Source of the DNA: Nocardioides insulae DSM 17944
GTDB taxonomy: Bacteria; Actinomycetota; Actinomycetes; Propionibacteriales; Nocardioidaceae
NCBI RefSeq assembly: GCF_000422825.1
Contig: NZ_AUGU01000016.1
Span: 150,364-214,363, forward strand
DNA: 64,000 bases
Reading direction: 5' to 3'
The position numbers and the translations under genes are program-made. The notes beneath the pieces were generated by a model that ran no database searches, was not told where the DNA came from, and was given only the letters and a program-made list of their open reading frames with translations. Shown piece after piece: positions 34,903 through 43,306 of this stretch (positions within the stretch are counted from its first letter, which is position 1; each line of letters begins with the position of its first letter).

Positions 34903-35154
34903 ATGTCGAACCCATCCGGCACTCCCCGCCGGACCGCCGGGCTGGCGGACATCCGCAACATCATCGGCGGCCTGTTGGCCGTCTACGGCGTCATCCTCAC
35001 CGCGATGGGCCTGTTCGGCGACCAGGAACTCGACAAGACCGGTGGCGTCAACGCCAACCTCTGGGCCGGTCTCGCCCTGCTCGTCGTCGCCGCCGCGTTC
35101 ATCCTCTGGGCGGTCCTGCGCCCCACCGTCGTCCCCCCGACCTCCGGCGACTGA
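34903..35154 (+). CDS. small two-helix membrane protein next to the symporter
   Basis: This 83-residue protein starts behind GAGAAGGAG. Two hydrophobic helices (IIGGLLAVYGVILTAMGLFG and LWAGLALLVVAAAFILWAVL) are separated by a polar loop (DQELDKTGGVNAN). Small proteins of this kind follow SSS transporters in several actinobacteria and may help stability or act as a subunit; that role is inferred from position. It ends before a strong bidirectional terminator. Confidence 0.8.
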   Translation: MSNPSGTPRRTAGLADIRNIIGGLLAVYGVILTAMGLFGDQELDKTGGVNANLWAGLALLVVAAAFILWAVLRPTVVPPTSGD

Positions 35155-35273
35155 CCATCCTTCGCTGACCCCCCGCCGTCCGGGTCCTTTGGTCCGGTCG
35201 GTGGTGGGTGTCGGGGGAGGGGCGGGGCGCTGACCACCACGCCGTCGTAGCACCTGTGCGCGGACGGGAGACG

Positions 35274-35313
35274 GCAGCGGCGCCGCACTCCCGGGGGAGT
35301 ACGGCGCCGCTGC
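35274..35313. terminator. bidirectional terminator between convergent genes
   Basis: GCAGCGGCGCCG / CGGCGCCGCTGC is a perfect 12-bp stem. Its 16-base interior contains a second ACTCCC/GGGAGT stem, so one long hairpin forms between the symporter unit and the Fe-S oxidoreductase gene, which converge here. Confidence 0.75.
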
Positions 35314-35326
35314 GTCCCGACCGGCC

Positions 35327-38300
35327 TCAGAGGTCGAAGAGGGAACCGGCCTCGTGGATGTCCACATCCGTGCGCGGGGTGTGCGCCTCGCCGGAGGAGG
35401 GCGATGCCTCACCCGAAGTGGCGGTCGCCGGTGCCTCGGTAGCGGGCTCTGCCGCAGCCTCGGGCTCGCTGACCTGCGGCTCGGCTACCTGGGGCTCGGC
35501 GACTTCAGGCTCGGCGGCCTCAGGTTCCGCGGCCGGTACGGCGTCCTCGGTGGGTGCCACCTCCTCGACCGGGGCAGGCGCGGCTTCCGCGGGGGCTGCG
35601 ACGACCTGGCCCTCGGGGGCCTCGATGTCGAAGAGCGAGCCGGCCGCCTCGATGTCCACGTCGCTGCGTGGCGTCGAAGCGATCCCCGAACTGGCGCCGA
35701 TCACCGGAGCCGCAACGGCCGGAGCCGCAACGGCCGGAGCCGGGGCGGTGGGTGCCGGGGCGGACGGCGCGGCGGTGGCGGCGGGAGCCTCCGGAGCCGC
35801 AGCGGCAGGCGGCGATTCCGCCTCGGCGGGAGCCGGGGCCGCAGCGGGCTGCTCGGCCGTGGCAGGCGCCGCGGCAGGGGGCGCGACCGGTGCTGCCGCG
35901 ACCGCGGCAGCGGCGACGACCTGCCCCTCGGGAGCCTCGATGTCGAAGAGCGAGGAGGCTGCCTCGATGTCGACGTCGGTGCGCGGGGAGGAGGCCACCG
36001 CCGTTCCGCCGGCAGGGGCCGGGCTCGGAGCGGGGGTGGGGTCCGTCTGCTCGGCGGTCGGCTCCGGTGCCGACTGGGCCGCCGGCGTGGCCTGCTCGGC
36101 CGGCGCCGCGGGGATGTCGAACAGCGACCCTCCGGCGCTCAGGTCGACACCGGGCTCCTCGACCGGGGCGGCCGAAGCAGCCGGGGTCGCAGGAGCAGCC
36201 GGGGAGGCAGGCTCGGCCGGGGCGGAGGGAGCGACGTCGAACAGGGAGCCCCCGGCACCGAGGTCGGGCTGCTCGCCGGCCGGCTCGGCCGGCGCGGGCG
36301 TCTCCTCGGCAGGGATGTCGAAGAGCGACCCGCCCCCTGCGGGGGCCTCCGGAGCGGCTGGGGCGGCCGGTGCCGCCGGCTCGTCGCCACCGAGATCGAA
36401 GAGCGAGCCGCCCTTCGCCTCCGGTGCCCCCGGCTCGTCGCCGCCCATGTCGAACAGCGATCCGCCCGACTTCGCCTCGGGTGCAGCAGGCTGGTCGCCG
36501 CCCATGTCGAACAGCGACGAGCCGCCACCGGCACCCGGCTCGCTCGGAGCGGGGGTGTCGAAGAGCGAGGATGCGTCGTCGGGAGCCGTCTCGGCGGGCG
36601 CGGCCGGAGCCGAGTCGAACAGCGACGTACCGCCCGACGCCTTGGCCGCGGGACCGGCGTCCTCGGTGGCGACCACGGTGTCCTCGGTGATGGTGACGTC
36701 GCCTGCGGACGGTTCGGCCGCGACGGCGACTCCCGCTGCGACACCGGCACCCGGGGCCAACTTGGTGGCCATCTCGCCCTTGACCGAGGCGAGCAGCATC
36801 TGGGCGACGTCGAGCACCTCGACCTCTTCGCGGGCGTTGCCGTTGGACTGCGCGGCGGTGAGCCCGTCGGAGAGCATCACCCGGCAGAACGGGCAGCCGA
36901 CCGCGATCTGGTCGGCGCCGGTGGCCACGGCCTCCTCGGTGCGGTTGACGTTGATCCGCTCGCCGATGGTCTCCTCCATCCACATGCGGGCGCCGCCGGC
37001 GCCGCAGCAGAAGGAGCGCTCGGAGTTGCGGGGCATCTCCTTGTACTCCGCGCCGGGGAGGATCTGGAGGAGTTCGCGAGGGGGGGAGTAGACGCCGTTG
37101 TGGCGGCCGATGTAGCACGGGTCGTGGTAGGTGATGGAGCGCTTGTGGGCGCCGGCGCCGTCCTTGACCGGGGTCAGCTTGCCCTCGCGCACCAGGCGGT
37201 TGAGCAGCTGGGTGTGGTGCACGACCTCGAGCTCGATGCCGAACTCCTTGTACTCGTTCTTCAGCGTGTTGAAGCAGTGAGCACAGGTGGTGACGGCCTT
37301 CTTGACCTTGAACTCCTTGAACGTCTCGACGTTCTGCTGCGCCAGGCCCTGGAAGACGAACTCGTTGCCGGCGCGGCGGGCCGGGTCGCCGGTGCAGGTC
37401 TCGCCGTTCCCGAGTACGCCGAAGGAGATGCCGGCCAGGTCGAGCAACTCGGCCACGGCGCGGGTGGTCTTCTTGGCGCGGTCCTCGTAGGCGCCGGCGC
37501 AGCCGACCCAGAACAGCCAGTCGACCTCTTCGAGGGACTCGATGCTCTCGCCGACGACCTTCACGTCGAAGGGGAGGTCCTTGGCCCAGTCCATGCGGGC
37601 GTTGGCCGACATGTTCCAGGGGTTGCCCTTGTTCTCCAGCCCCTTGAACAGGCCATTGAGCTCGGTGGGGAAGTTGGACTCGACCAGCACCTGGTAGCGG
37701 CGCATGTCCATGATGTGGTCGACGTGCTCGATGTCGACGGGGCACTGCTGAACGCAGGCGCCGCACGACGTACACGACCAGAGGACGTCCTCGTCGATGA
37801 CGAAGTCGCCGCCCTCGGGGTTGTAGAACCAGTCGCCATCCTCGGCCTTGCCGATCAGCGACTTCTCACCGATCGCGCGTAGCTCCTCGCGGAGCGCGTC
37901 GCGCTCGTCCTCGGGGGTGTTGACGTAGGGAGCCTTGGCGTAGGCGTGCTCGCGCAGGCCCATCATGAGCAGCTTGGGGGAGAGCGGCTTCTCGGTGTTC
38001 CAGGCCGGGCACTGGCTCTGGCAGCGGCCGCACTCGGTGCAGGTGGTGAAGTCGAGGATGCCCTTCCAGGCGAAGTCCTCGACCGCGCCGACGCCGAGCT
38101 TGCTGTCCTCGTCGAGGTCGTCGATGTCGTCGAGGGTGATGGCCTTGCCACCGGAGGTCAGCGGCTTGATCGCGCCCAGCGCGGTGCGGCCGGAGGACTC
38201 CCGCTTGAACCAGATGTTGAACCAGGCGCTGAAGCGGTGCCAGGCCACGCCCATGGTGAGGTTGCGGCCGACGACGATCAGGAAGACCATCGCCAGTGCG

Positions 38301-38974
38301 ATCTTGAAGACCGCGATCGCGTAGATGATGTTCTCAAGCGACGCGATCGAGTCGGCGCCGCTGGGGTAGAGCACGTCCCCGAACCAGGACGAGACCGGGA
38401 AGTGGGCGCGGCTGGCGTGGTCGGTGTCGCCGTGAGCGGCCAGCAGGTTGTACTCCGCACCGCGGACGAAGAGGATCGCCGAGCCCTCCAGCAGGGCCAT
38501 CGCCTCGATGAAGTAGGCCTGCCAGAAGGTGGAGCCGAAGAACCGGGACTTGCGGCCGAGGTCGCGCGGGTGATTGCGCTGCCGGACCACGATCAGGTAG
38601 ATGATGCCGATCGTGCTCAGTACGCCGATGAACTCGCACAGCCATTCCCAGGGGTACCAGTGCCCCACCAGCGGGTAGACGAACTCGGCGTCGAAGAGCT
38701 GGAAGTAGGCCTGGAGTACGGCGGTGCTGAGGATCAGGAAGGCCGCGAACACGAACCAGTGCATGACACCGACCCAGGTCCATTGCAGCATTCTGGTGTG
38801 GAGCACCGTCTCCTTGAACATGGTGACCGTACGCCGACCGGGTCGGTCCGTGCGCGGTGTGGATGGCTGGCCCATCCGGATCACCTTGAGCATGTCCCGG
38901 AGACCGGTCAGGAAGATGACGGCGGCAGCCACGGTGAGCACACCCGCCACGACAATGGCGATGATCTGCAACAT
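35327..38974 (-). CDS. membrane Fe-S oxidoreductase with disordered SLFD-repeat tail
   Basis: This 1215-residue protein belongs to the actinobacterial heterodisulfide-reductase-like class (Rv0338c-type), thought to pass electrons from flavoproteins to menaquinone. Residues 1-260 contain several helices like nitrate reductase gamma subunit. Two 4Fe-4S motifs follow near 311 (CTECGRCQSQCP) and 400 (CTSCGACVQQCP), then cysteine-rich CCG domains (VGCAGAYED near 491, FCCGAGGARMWME near 655). From about 730 the sequence is Ala/Pro/Glu-rich and disordered, with eleven SLFD motifs, ending in SLFDL. The usual family length is nearer 750-900, so the tail is unusually long. There is no downstream partner gene; the upstream gap holds two palindromes. 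Confidence 0.88.
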   Translation of the reverse strand: MLQIIAIVVAGVLTVAAAVIFLTGLRDMLKVIRMGQPSTPRTDRPGRRTVTMFKETVLHTRMLQWTWVGVMHWFVFAAFLILSTAVLQAYFQLFDAEFVYPLVGHWYPWEWLCEFIGVLSTIGIIYLIVVRQRNHPRDLGRKSRFFGSTFWQAYFIEAMALLEGSAILFVRGAEYNLLAAHGDTDHASRAHFPVSSWFGDVLYPSGADSIASLENIIYAIAVFKIALAMVFLIVVGRNLTMGVAWHRFSAWFNIWFKRESSGRTALGAIKPLTSGGKAITLDDIDDLDEDSKLGVGAVEDFAWKGILDFTTCTECGRCQSQCPAWNTEKPLSPKLLMMGLREHAYAKAPYVNTPEDERDALREELRAIGEKSLIGKAEDGDWFYNPEGGDFVIDEDVLWSCTSCGACVQQCPVDIEHVDHIMDMRRYQVLVESNFPTELNGLFKGLENKGNPWNMSANARMDWAKDLPFDVKVVGESIESLEEVDWLFWVGCAGAYEDRAKKTTRAVAELLDLAGISFGVLGNGETCTGDPARRAGNEFVFQGLAQQNVETFKEFKVKKAVTTCAHCFNTLKNEYKEFGIELEVVHHTQLLNRLVREGKLTPVKDGAGAHKRSITYHDPCYIGRHNGVYSPPRELLQILPGAEYKEMPRNSERSFCCGAGGARMWMEETIGERINVNRTEEAVATGADQIAVGCPFCRVMLSDGLTAAQSNGNAREEVEVLDVAQMLLASVKGEMATKLAPGAGVAAGVAVAAEPSAGDVTITEDTVVATEDAGPAAKASGGTSLFDSAPAAPAETAPDDASSLFDTPAPSEPGAGGGSSLFDMGGDQPAAPEAKSGGSLFDMGGDEPGAPEAKGGSLFDLGGDEPAAPAAPAAPEAPAGGGSLFDIPAEETPAPAEPAGEQPDLGAGGSLFDVAPSAPAEPASPAAPATPAASAAPVEEPGVDLSAGGSLFDIPAAPAEQATPAAQSAPEPTAEQTDPTPAPSPAPAGGTAVASSPRTDVDIEAASSLFDIEAPEGQVVAAAAVAAAPVAPPAAAPATAEQPAAAPAPAEAESPPAAAAPEAPAATAAPSAPAPTAPAPAVAAPAVAAPVIGASSGIASTPRSDVDIEAAGSLFDIEAPEGQVVAAPAEAAPAPVEEVAPTEDAVPAAEPEAAEPEVAEPQVAEPQVSEPEAAAEPATEAPATATSGEASPSSGEAHTPRTDVDIHEAGSLFDL
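35329..36640 (-). repeat. coding repeat array: eleven SLFD motifs
   Basis: The tail of the Fe-S protein repeats (G/A)(G/S)SLFD(I/L/M/V/T/S). The last three copies sit in a longer unit PR(T/S)DVDIxxAxSLFDIEAPEG, the final one truncated at the stop codon. Other copies read GGSLFDMGGD, GGSLFDLGGD and GGSLFDIPA. The spacers are Pro/Ala/Glu-rich and vary in length. Confidence 0.85.
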
Positions 38975-39052
38975 CTGTAGGCCCTTCGTTGAGATACGTG
39001 CCCTCCCGCGGCATCCGGGCAGGCGTGCGTCAGAGCCTATTGCGTGTGGGCC

Positions 39053-39068
39053 CCCTCACGTGAGGGGC
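39053..39068. promoter_or_regulatory. 16-bp perfect palindrome
   Basis: CCCCTCACGTGAGGGG lies 79 bases before the Fe-S oxidoreductase start. It has perfect dyad symmetry around CACGTG and could be an operator. No regulator can be assigned. Confidence 0.45.
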
Positions 39069-39090
39069 GTCGGCGTGACAAGGATCCTAC

Positions 39091-39104
39091 TGAACGGTCA
39101 TTCA
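39091..39104. promoter_or_regulatory. TetR-like operator candidate
   Basis: TGAACGGTCATTCA has TGAA/TTCA arms around a 6-base centre, the shape of operators used by acyl-CoA-responsive TetR regulators in actinobacteria. It sits between the Fe-S oxidoreductase and the membrane protein gene. The Fe-S protein family is linked to fatty-acid oxidation, which fits. Confidence 0.4.
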
Positions 39105-39220
39105 TGAGGCTTGCCTTGGTCCGAGGTGGATGGGGGTTCTCTTGCGATCCCTGACGTCGTCGAGCTCCTCGGACCCCAGAATGCTTGCCGATCCGGAAAG
39201 TTGTCGTTAATGTTGCCGAC

Positions 39221-39691
39221 ATGGAAAGTGATGACGAGCTCAACGAGCAACTCCGGATGGCTGACCGGGCCGCGGTGGCTCCGTACGTCGAATACCCGAA
39301 GGATCCATGGTGGGCCGCACCGGGATTCGGGGTCTACTGCGCCGTCTGGGCGGTGCTGGTCGGGCTGCCCGACGGTGCCGGGCGGGCCTGGGAGATCGCC
39401 ACCGTGGTCCTGATGATCGTGATGGTGGCCTTCCTCGGGGCCTACTTCGGCTATCAGCGTCGCCGCTGGGGCGCCTTCCCGCGGGGCAAGCCGCCGCGGG
39501 AGATCGCGGTCGCCTACTTCGCCTGGTTGGTCTACTTCCTCACCTTCATGGGCGTCGTCTGGGTCGCGGCCGAGCAGTGGGGGCTTGTGTTCGCGGTCCC
39601 GTTCGCCTTCCTCGGCGGTACGGCCGGCTTCTGGGTCTACGGGCTGGTCTATGAACGGGCTGCCGGCCGGCTCAGGAGGCGGGTGGCGTGA
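39221..39691 (+). CDS. small integral membrane protein of unknown function
   Basis: This 156-residue protein begins MESDDELNEQLRMADRAAV and has four hydrophobic segments (FGVYCAVWAVLVGLP, IATVVLMIVMVAFLGAYFG, AYFAWLVYFLTFMGVVWVAA, GLVFAVPFAFLGGTAGFWVYG). No ribosome site precedes the ATG, but TTGCCG at 39185 and GTTAAT at 39206 (15-base spacer) could place the transcript start at or near it, so it may be leaderless. An upstream TTG frame is less likely. The next gene overlaps by four bases (GTGA), giving a membrane protein/winged-helix pair seen in many actinobacteria. Confidence 0.72.
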   Translation: MESDDELNEQLRMADRAAVAPYVEYPKDPWWAAPGFGVYCAVWAVLVGLPDGAGRAWEIATVVLMIVMVAFLGAYFGYQRRRWGAFPRGKPPREIAVAYFAWLVYFLTFMGVVWVAAEQWGLVFAVPFAFLGGTAGFWVYGLVYERAAGRLRRRVA

Positions 39692-40002
39692 TCGCAGGGC
39701 TCGACCCCCTGATCCATCCGCCCAAGCGGTTGGCGGCGATGGCGCTGCTCGCGCACGCCCAGAGCGTGGACTTCCCGTTCCTGCGTGACCACCTCCAGGT
39801 CAGCGACTCCGACCTGTCCAAGCAGATGAGCGCGCTCGCTGCCGCGGGCTACGTCCGGATCGACAAGCAGGGGCGGGGCCGGGGGAGTGTGACGACCTTC
39901 CGGATCACCAAGGACGGTCGGCGCGCCTACCGGGCGCACCGCCAGGCCCTGCAGGACCTGCTCGACCAGGTGCCGGCGCGGATCGACCAGCCTCCCGGGT
40001 GA
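39688..40002 (+). CDS. winged-helix transcriptional regulator (PadR/MarR-like)
   Basis: This 104-residue DNA-binding protein has a GTG start eight bases after AGGAGG. The winged helix is seen as LDPLIHPPKRLAAMALLAHA, FPFLRDHLQVSDSDLSKQMSALAAAGYVRIDK (recognition helix SDSDLSKQMSAL) and the wing GRGSVTTFRITKDGRRAYRAH. It consists of little besides the domain. It is coupled to the membrane protein upstream and may regulate it or respond to it. It ends at a CCTCAGCTGAGG palindrome shared with the convergent ktrA stop. Confidence 0.85.
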   Translation: MIAGLDPLIHPPKRLAAMALLAHAQSVDFPFLRDHLQVSDSDLSKQMSALAAAGYVRIDKQGRGRGSVTTFRITKDGRRAYRAHRQALQDLLDQVPARIDQPPG

Positions 40003-40005
40003 ACC

Positions 40006-40668
40006 TCAGCTGAGGGCTGCGAACGCCTCGACCTTGCGCTGCTGTCCGCTGACGATGATCTCGTCCCCGGCGCGGAGGACGGTCTCGGGGGTGGCGTAGG
40101 TGAACTCGCCACCGGCGGGCTTCACCCCGACCACCGTGACGTCGTACAACTGACGCACGCCGAAGCCGCTCAGGCTACGCCCGTGCATCGCCTGCGGCAC
40201 CCGGGTGCGGACGAAGGCATAGCCGTCGTCGAACTCGATGTAGTCGAGCATCCGGCCGCGCACCAGGTGGGCCACCTTCTTGCCCATGTCGTGCTCGGGG
40301 CGGACGACATGGTGCACACCGATCTGGGTCAGGATGCGGGCGTGCGAGGCGCTGATCGCCTTGGCCCACACCTGCTTCACGCCGAGGTCGAGCACCACCG
40401 AGGCGGTCAGGATGCTGGCCTCCAGGTCGGTGCCCATGCCCACGACGGCCCGGCTGAAGTCGCCGATGTTCAGTTGGCGCAGCACCTCCTCGCTGGTGGT
40501 GTCGCCCTCGACGATGTGGGTGAGGCGGCCGGAGAGTTGCTGCACGAGGCGCGGGTCGGCGTCCACGCCTAGGACGTCGTCGCCGGCGGCCATGAGTTCG
40601 AGGGCGAGGGACCGGCCGAAGCGGCCGAGGCCGAGCACCACGACTCCGCGGGTCAGTTTGTCAGCCAA
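40006..40668 (-). CDS. ktrA: KtrA/TrkA-type potassium uptake regulatory protein
   Basis: This 220-residue RCK protein binds nucleotides (NAD(H)/ADP/ATP in relatives) and gates the KtrB/TrkH channel. The RCK_N Rossmann fold starts VVVLGLGRFGRSLALELMAAGDDVLGVDADP, and later blocks include RAVVGMGTDLEASILTASV. The RCK_C part (YDVTVVGVKPAGGEFTYATPETVLRAGDEIIVSG) is at the C terminus. The start is a TTG that overlaps the end of the channel gene by eight bases; a longer frame inside the channel gene carries no family sequence. It is cytoplasmic, bound to the channel. Confidence 0.9.
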   Translation of the reverse strand: MADKLTRGVVVLGLGRFGRSLALELMAAGDDVLGVDADPRLVQQLSGRLTHIVEGDTTSEEVLRQLNIGDFSRAVVGMGTDLEASILTASVVLDLGVKQVWAKAISASHARILTQIGVHHVVRPEHDMGKKVAHLVRGRMLDYIEFDDGYAFVRTRVPQAMHGRSLSGFGVRQLYDVTVVGVKPAGGEFTYATPETVLRAGDEIIVSGQQRKVEAFAALS

Positions 40669-42058
40669 TGAGGGGCCGTCCTTCTGGGAGTCGGTAGAGA
40701 TTCTCACGGCTGCGTACGGCGAGTGCGGACACGAGGGTGATCGTGCCGACCCGGCCGGCGAACATGAGGACCGCGAGAATGATCTCACCCGCGGGCGGGA
40801 AGGACGAGGTGATTCCGGTGGAGAGTCCGACCGTCGCGAAGGCGGAGGTGGCCTCGAAGAGCACCGCGCTGGTGGGGGCCTCGACCATCGGGATCAGGCA
40901 CAGCGTGGCGAGGACGACGGCGCCGATCGCCAGCAGCACCACGGCCAGGGCCTGCCGGATCGCCCGGTCGTCGAGCCGGCGGCCGAAGACATGCGCATCG
41001 CGGTCTCCGCGCACCTCGGCGAGGACGGCGAAGAGGAGCAGGATGAACGTGGTCACCTTGATGCCGCCCGCGGTGCCGGCCGAGCCGCCGCCGATGAACA
41101 TCAAGATGTCGGTGCCCAGCAGGGTGCTCTCGTGCATCTGGCCGTAGTCGAGGGTGTTGAACCCGGCGGTGCGTGGCATCACCGACTGGGTGAATCCGGC
41201 CAGTAGCCGGGTCGGCCCGTCCAGTGCCCCGAGGGTGCGGTCGTTGTGCCACTCGGCCGCGGTGACGAAGATGGTGCCCCCGACCAGCAGCAGCACGGTC
41301 ATCGTCAGGGTCAGCTTGGTGTGCAGGCTCCAGTGCCGCGGCCGGTGCCTCCTGCCGAGCTCGAGCCAGACCGGGAAGCCGAGACCACCGGCGATGATGG
41401 CGATGCAGATCGGCAGGATGATCCACGGGTCGCCGACGAAGCCCATCAGGTTGTCGGAGAAGAGTGCGAAGCCGGCGTTGTTGAAGGCCGAGACGGCATG
41501 GAACACGCCGTGGTACGCCGCCTGGCCGACCCGCTCGTCGTACCCCAGCCAGAAGCGGAGGAAGAGGGCCAGGGCCACCACCGCCTCGAAGGCGAGACTG
41601 ATCCCGATCACGCCCCGGATCACGCTGCGCACCTCGCCGTGGCCGGCGGTGTTGCGCTCGGTCTGGGCGGTCAATCGGGAGCGCAGACCGAGGCGGCGGA
41701 AGACCAGCATGCCGAGCAGGGACGCGAAGGTCATCACACCGAGCCCGCCGAGCTGGATGAGCCCGAGGATCACGCCCTCGCCGAACCCGGACCAGTACGT
41801 CGGTGTGTCGACCACGACGAGTCCGGTGACGCACACCGCGCTGGTGGCGGTGAACAGTGCGGTCACGAAGCCCGCGTGACCGTCGCCCTCGGTGGCGAGC
41901 GGCAGCATCAGCAGCACCGTGCCCAGGGCGATGGTTGCCGCGAAGGCGACCACCACGACCTGGGCGGGATGCCGGAAGAACCGCCGGCGACTGGCCAAGC
42001 GGGTGGTCAGGCTGGAGCCACGAAGAGCCACGAGGCGACAGCCTAGATCCGCCCGCAT
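40661..42058 (-). CDS. ktrB: KtrB/TrkH potassium channel/transporter subunit
   Basis: This 465-residue membrane protein contains four pore-loop repeats with the selectivity glycine: AVCVTGLVVVDT, AFNNAGFALFSD, RTAGFNTLDYG and AFATVGLSTGITS. Helices around VVVVAFAATIALGTVLLMLPLA and following match the MPM architecture of TrkH/KtrB. It forms the K+ path driven by Na+ or the membrane potential and gated by the adjacent KtrA. The start at 42058 precedes a basic stretch (RLASRRRFFRHP) typical for the cytoplasmic N terminus. The pair faces the PhnDCE/P450 operon across a 250-base gap. Confidence 0.9.
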   Translation of the reverse strand: MRADLGCRLVALRGSSLTTRLASRRRFFRHPAQVVVVAFAATIALGTVLLMLPLATEGDGHAGFVTALFTATSAVCVTGLVVVDTPTYWSGFGEGVILGLIQLGGLGVMTFASLLGMLVFRRLGLRSRLTAQTERNTAGHGEVRSVIRGVIGISLAFEAVVALALFLRFWLGYDERVGQAAYHGVFHAVSAFNNAGFALFSDNLMGFVGDPWIILPICIAIIAGGLGFPVWLELGRRHRPRHWSLHTKLTLTMTVLLLVGGTIFVTAAEWHNDRTLGALDGPTRLLAGFTQSVMPRTAGFNTLDYGQMHESTLLGTDILMFIGGGSAGTAGGIKVTTFILLLFAVLAEVRGDRDAHVFGRRLDDRAIRQALAVVLLAIGAVVLATLCLIPMVEAPTSAVLFEATSAFATVGLSTGITSSFPPAGEIILAVLMFAGRVGTITLVSALAVRSRENLYRLPEGRPLIG

Positions 42059-42167
42059 CCCCGCGTCGCCATCGCGGGCCGCGAATCGCCCCAGCTTGCG
42101 CGCGCGGGCGACAGCTCGGCGGATCGCGGGAAGAAGCGTTGTGGCCGCGATCGGGCCGTCAGAGCCA

Positions 42168-42196
42168 TTGACAACTAGCAGGAATCCTGATTATTT
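42168..42196 (+). promoter_or_regulatory. promoter with CAGGAnTCCTG operator in spacer (site A)
   Basis: TTGACA (42168-42173), a 17-base spacer and TTATTT (42191-42196) form a promoter for the PhnD-like operon. The spacer contains CAGGAATCCTG at 42179-42189, a perfect 11-bp palindrome shared with three other promoters in the window. A repressor here would block polymerase directly. Confidence 0.75.
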
Positions 42197-42308
42197 ATGG
42201 TGATGTCCGTCACGGCCCCGTGATCTGTGGGTGTCGATAGGCCACACATAAGTGAACACCAACACGTCGAAGTGGCTCACATGCTGCTTCCGCACAGAGA
42301 GCACTCCC

Positions 42309-43298
42309 ATGCGCCTGGCTCCAACCTTGACCTTCGGCCTCGCCGCCCTTGCACTCGTTGTATCCGGCTGCGGGGAGAGCCCGAACGCCCGCGCCGACGA
42401 CTCGAGCGGCTCGGCCGACCCCTCCGAGCTCGTCTTCGCGGTGGTCCCCACCGACAACAGCGAAGACCTGGAGAAGTCCTTCGAACCTGTCGTCGCTGCC
42501 ATCGAGGAGGAGACAGGTCTCCCGGTCTCGGTGGAGACGGTGAGCAGCAACTCCGGCGTGATCGAAGCGCAGGTCGCCGAGCGCGTCGACGTCGCGGTCT
42601 ACGGTGCCTTCTCCTATTACCTCGCGCGAGACGTCGCGGACATCTCTCCCCTCGCCATGGATCAGCTCACCCCTGAGCCCGGCTCGGGGACCGTCTACTC
42701 GGTTGGGGTGGTGAAGGCGGGGTCGGACATCACGTCGGTGGACGACCTGCGCGGTGGCGACGTGTGCTTCACCGACCCGGCGTCGACCACGGGATACCTC
42801 GCGCCGACGGCCGGACTGATCGAGGCCGGGATCGACCCTGAGAAGGACATCAACCCGGTCTTCGCCGGTTCGCACGACACCGCTGTCACCCAGATGCTGG
42901 CAGGTGACTGCGATGCCGCTTTCGTCGCATCGACCTTCGTCGACGAGATCCTGCCCGCCAAGGGCGTGATCAAGGACGGGGACGTCACCAAGATCTGGAC
43001 GTCCGATGGTCTGCCGGGCACCCCGATGGTGGTCGGCGACTGGCTGCCGCAGGATGTGCAGGACGGTGTCGCTGCCGCGATGCAGAAGTACAACTCGGTG
43101 AGCGCGGCCGAAGGCGGTATGTGTGAGGGAGCCGAGCAGCCGGCGCCCGATCTGTGGGGTGAGGAGTACGCCGGGAAGCCGTCATGCATGTGGGGCGGCA
43201 CGGGTGCTTTCGCCTTCGAACCCGCCACGGATGCCGACTACGACTCGATCCGCGATATCTGTGAAACCACTCAGGCGGATGTCTGCCGCGAGGAGTGA
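42309..43298 (+). CDS. PhnD-family periplasmic binding lipoprotein
   Basis: This 329-residue solute-binding lipoprotein has lipobox LVVSGC. It belongs to the phosphate/phosphite/phosphonate-binding (PhnD) family: LVFAVVPTDNSEDLEKSFEP, VAVYGAFSYYLAR, DVCFTDPASTTGYLAPTAGLIEAG, GSHDTAVTQMLAGDCDAAFVAS. Relatives bind oxyanions, and others bind organic ligands. Here the operon continues with a P450 and a PaaX regulator and carries no C-P lyase gene, so an organic substrate is plausible. A promoter with the shared palindrome lies upstream. The ATG is chosen at the start of the signal peptide. Confidence 0.85.
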   Translation: MRLAPTLTFGLAALALVVSGCGESPNARADDSSGSADPSELVFAVVPTDNSEDLEKSFEPVVAAIEEETGLPVSVETVSSNSGVIEAQVAERVDVAVYGAFSYYLARDVADISPLAMDQLTPEPGSGTVYSVGVVKAGSDITSVDDLRGGDVCFTDPASTTGYLAPTAGLIEAGIDPEKDINPVFAGSHDTAVTQMLAGDCDAAFVASTFVDEILPAKGVIKDGDVTKIWTSDGLPGTPMVVGDWLPQDVQDGVAAAMQKYNSVSAAEGGMCEGAEQPAPDLWGEEYAGKPSCMWGGTGAFAFEPATDADYDSIRDICETTQADVCREE

Positions 43299-43306
43299 GG
43301 ACCATC

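Noticed and set aside
35329..36640. SLFD motifs as DNA sliding-clamp binding sites
   Set aside because: They recall QLxLF-type clamp motifs, but lack the Gln and sit on a membrane redox protein, so this reading is not supported.
35208..37882. Two long open frames (627 and 842 codons) on the + strand opposite the Fe-S oxidoreductase
   Set aside because: They mirror the GC-rich repeat tail and cysteine domains of the real gene, give low-complexity Ser/Ala/Gly or Arg/Gly protein, and have no ribosome site or family match.
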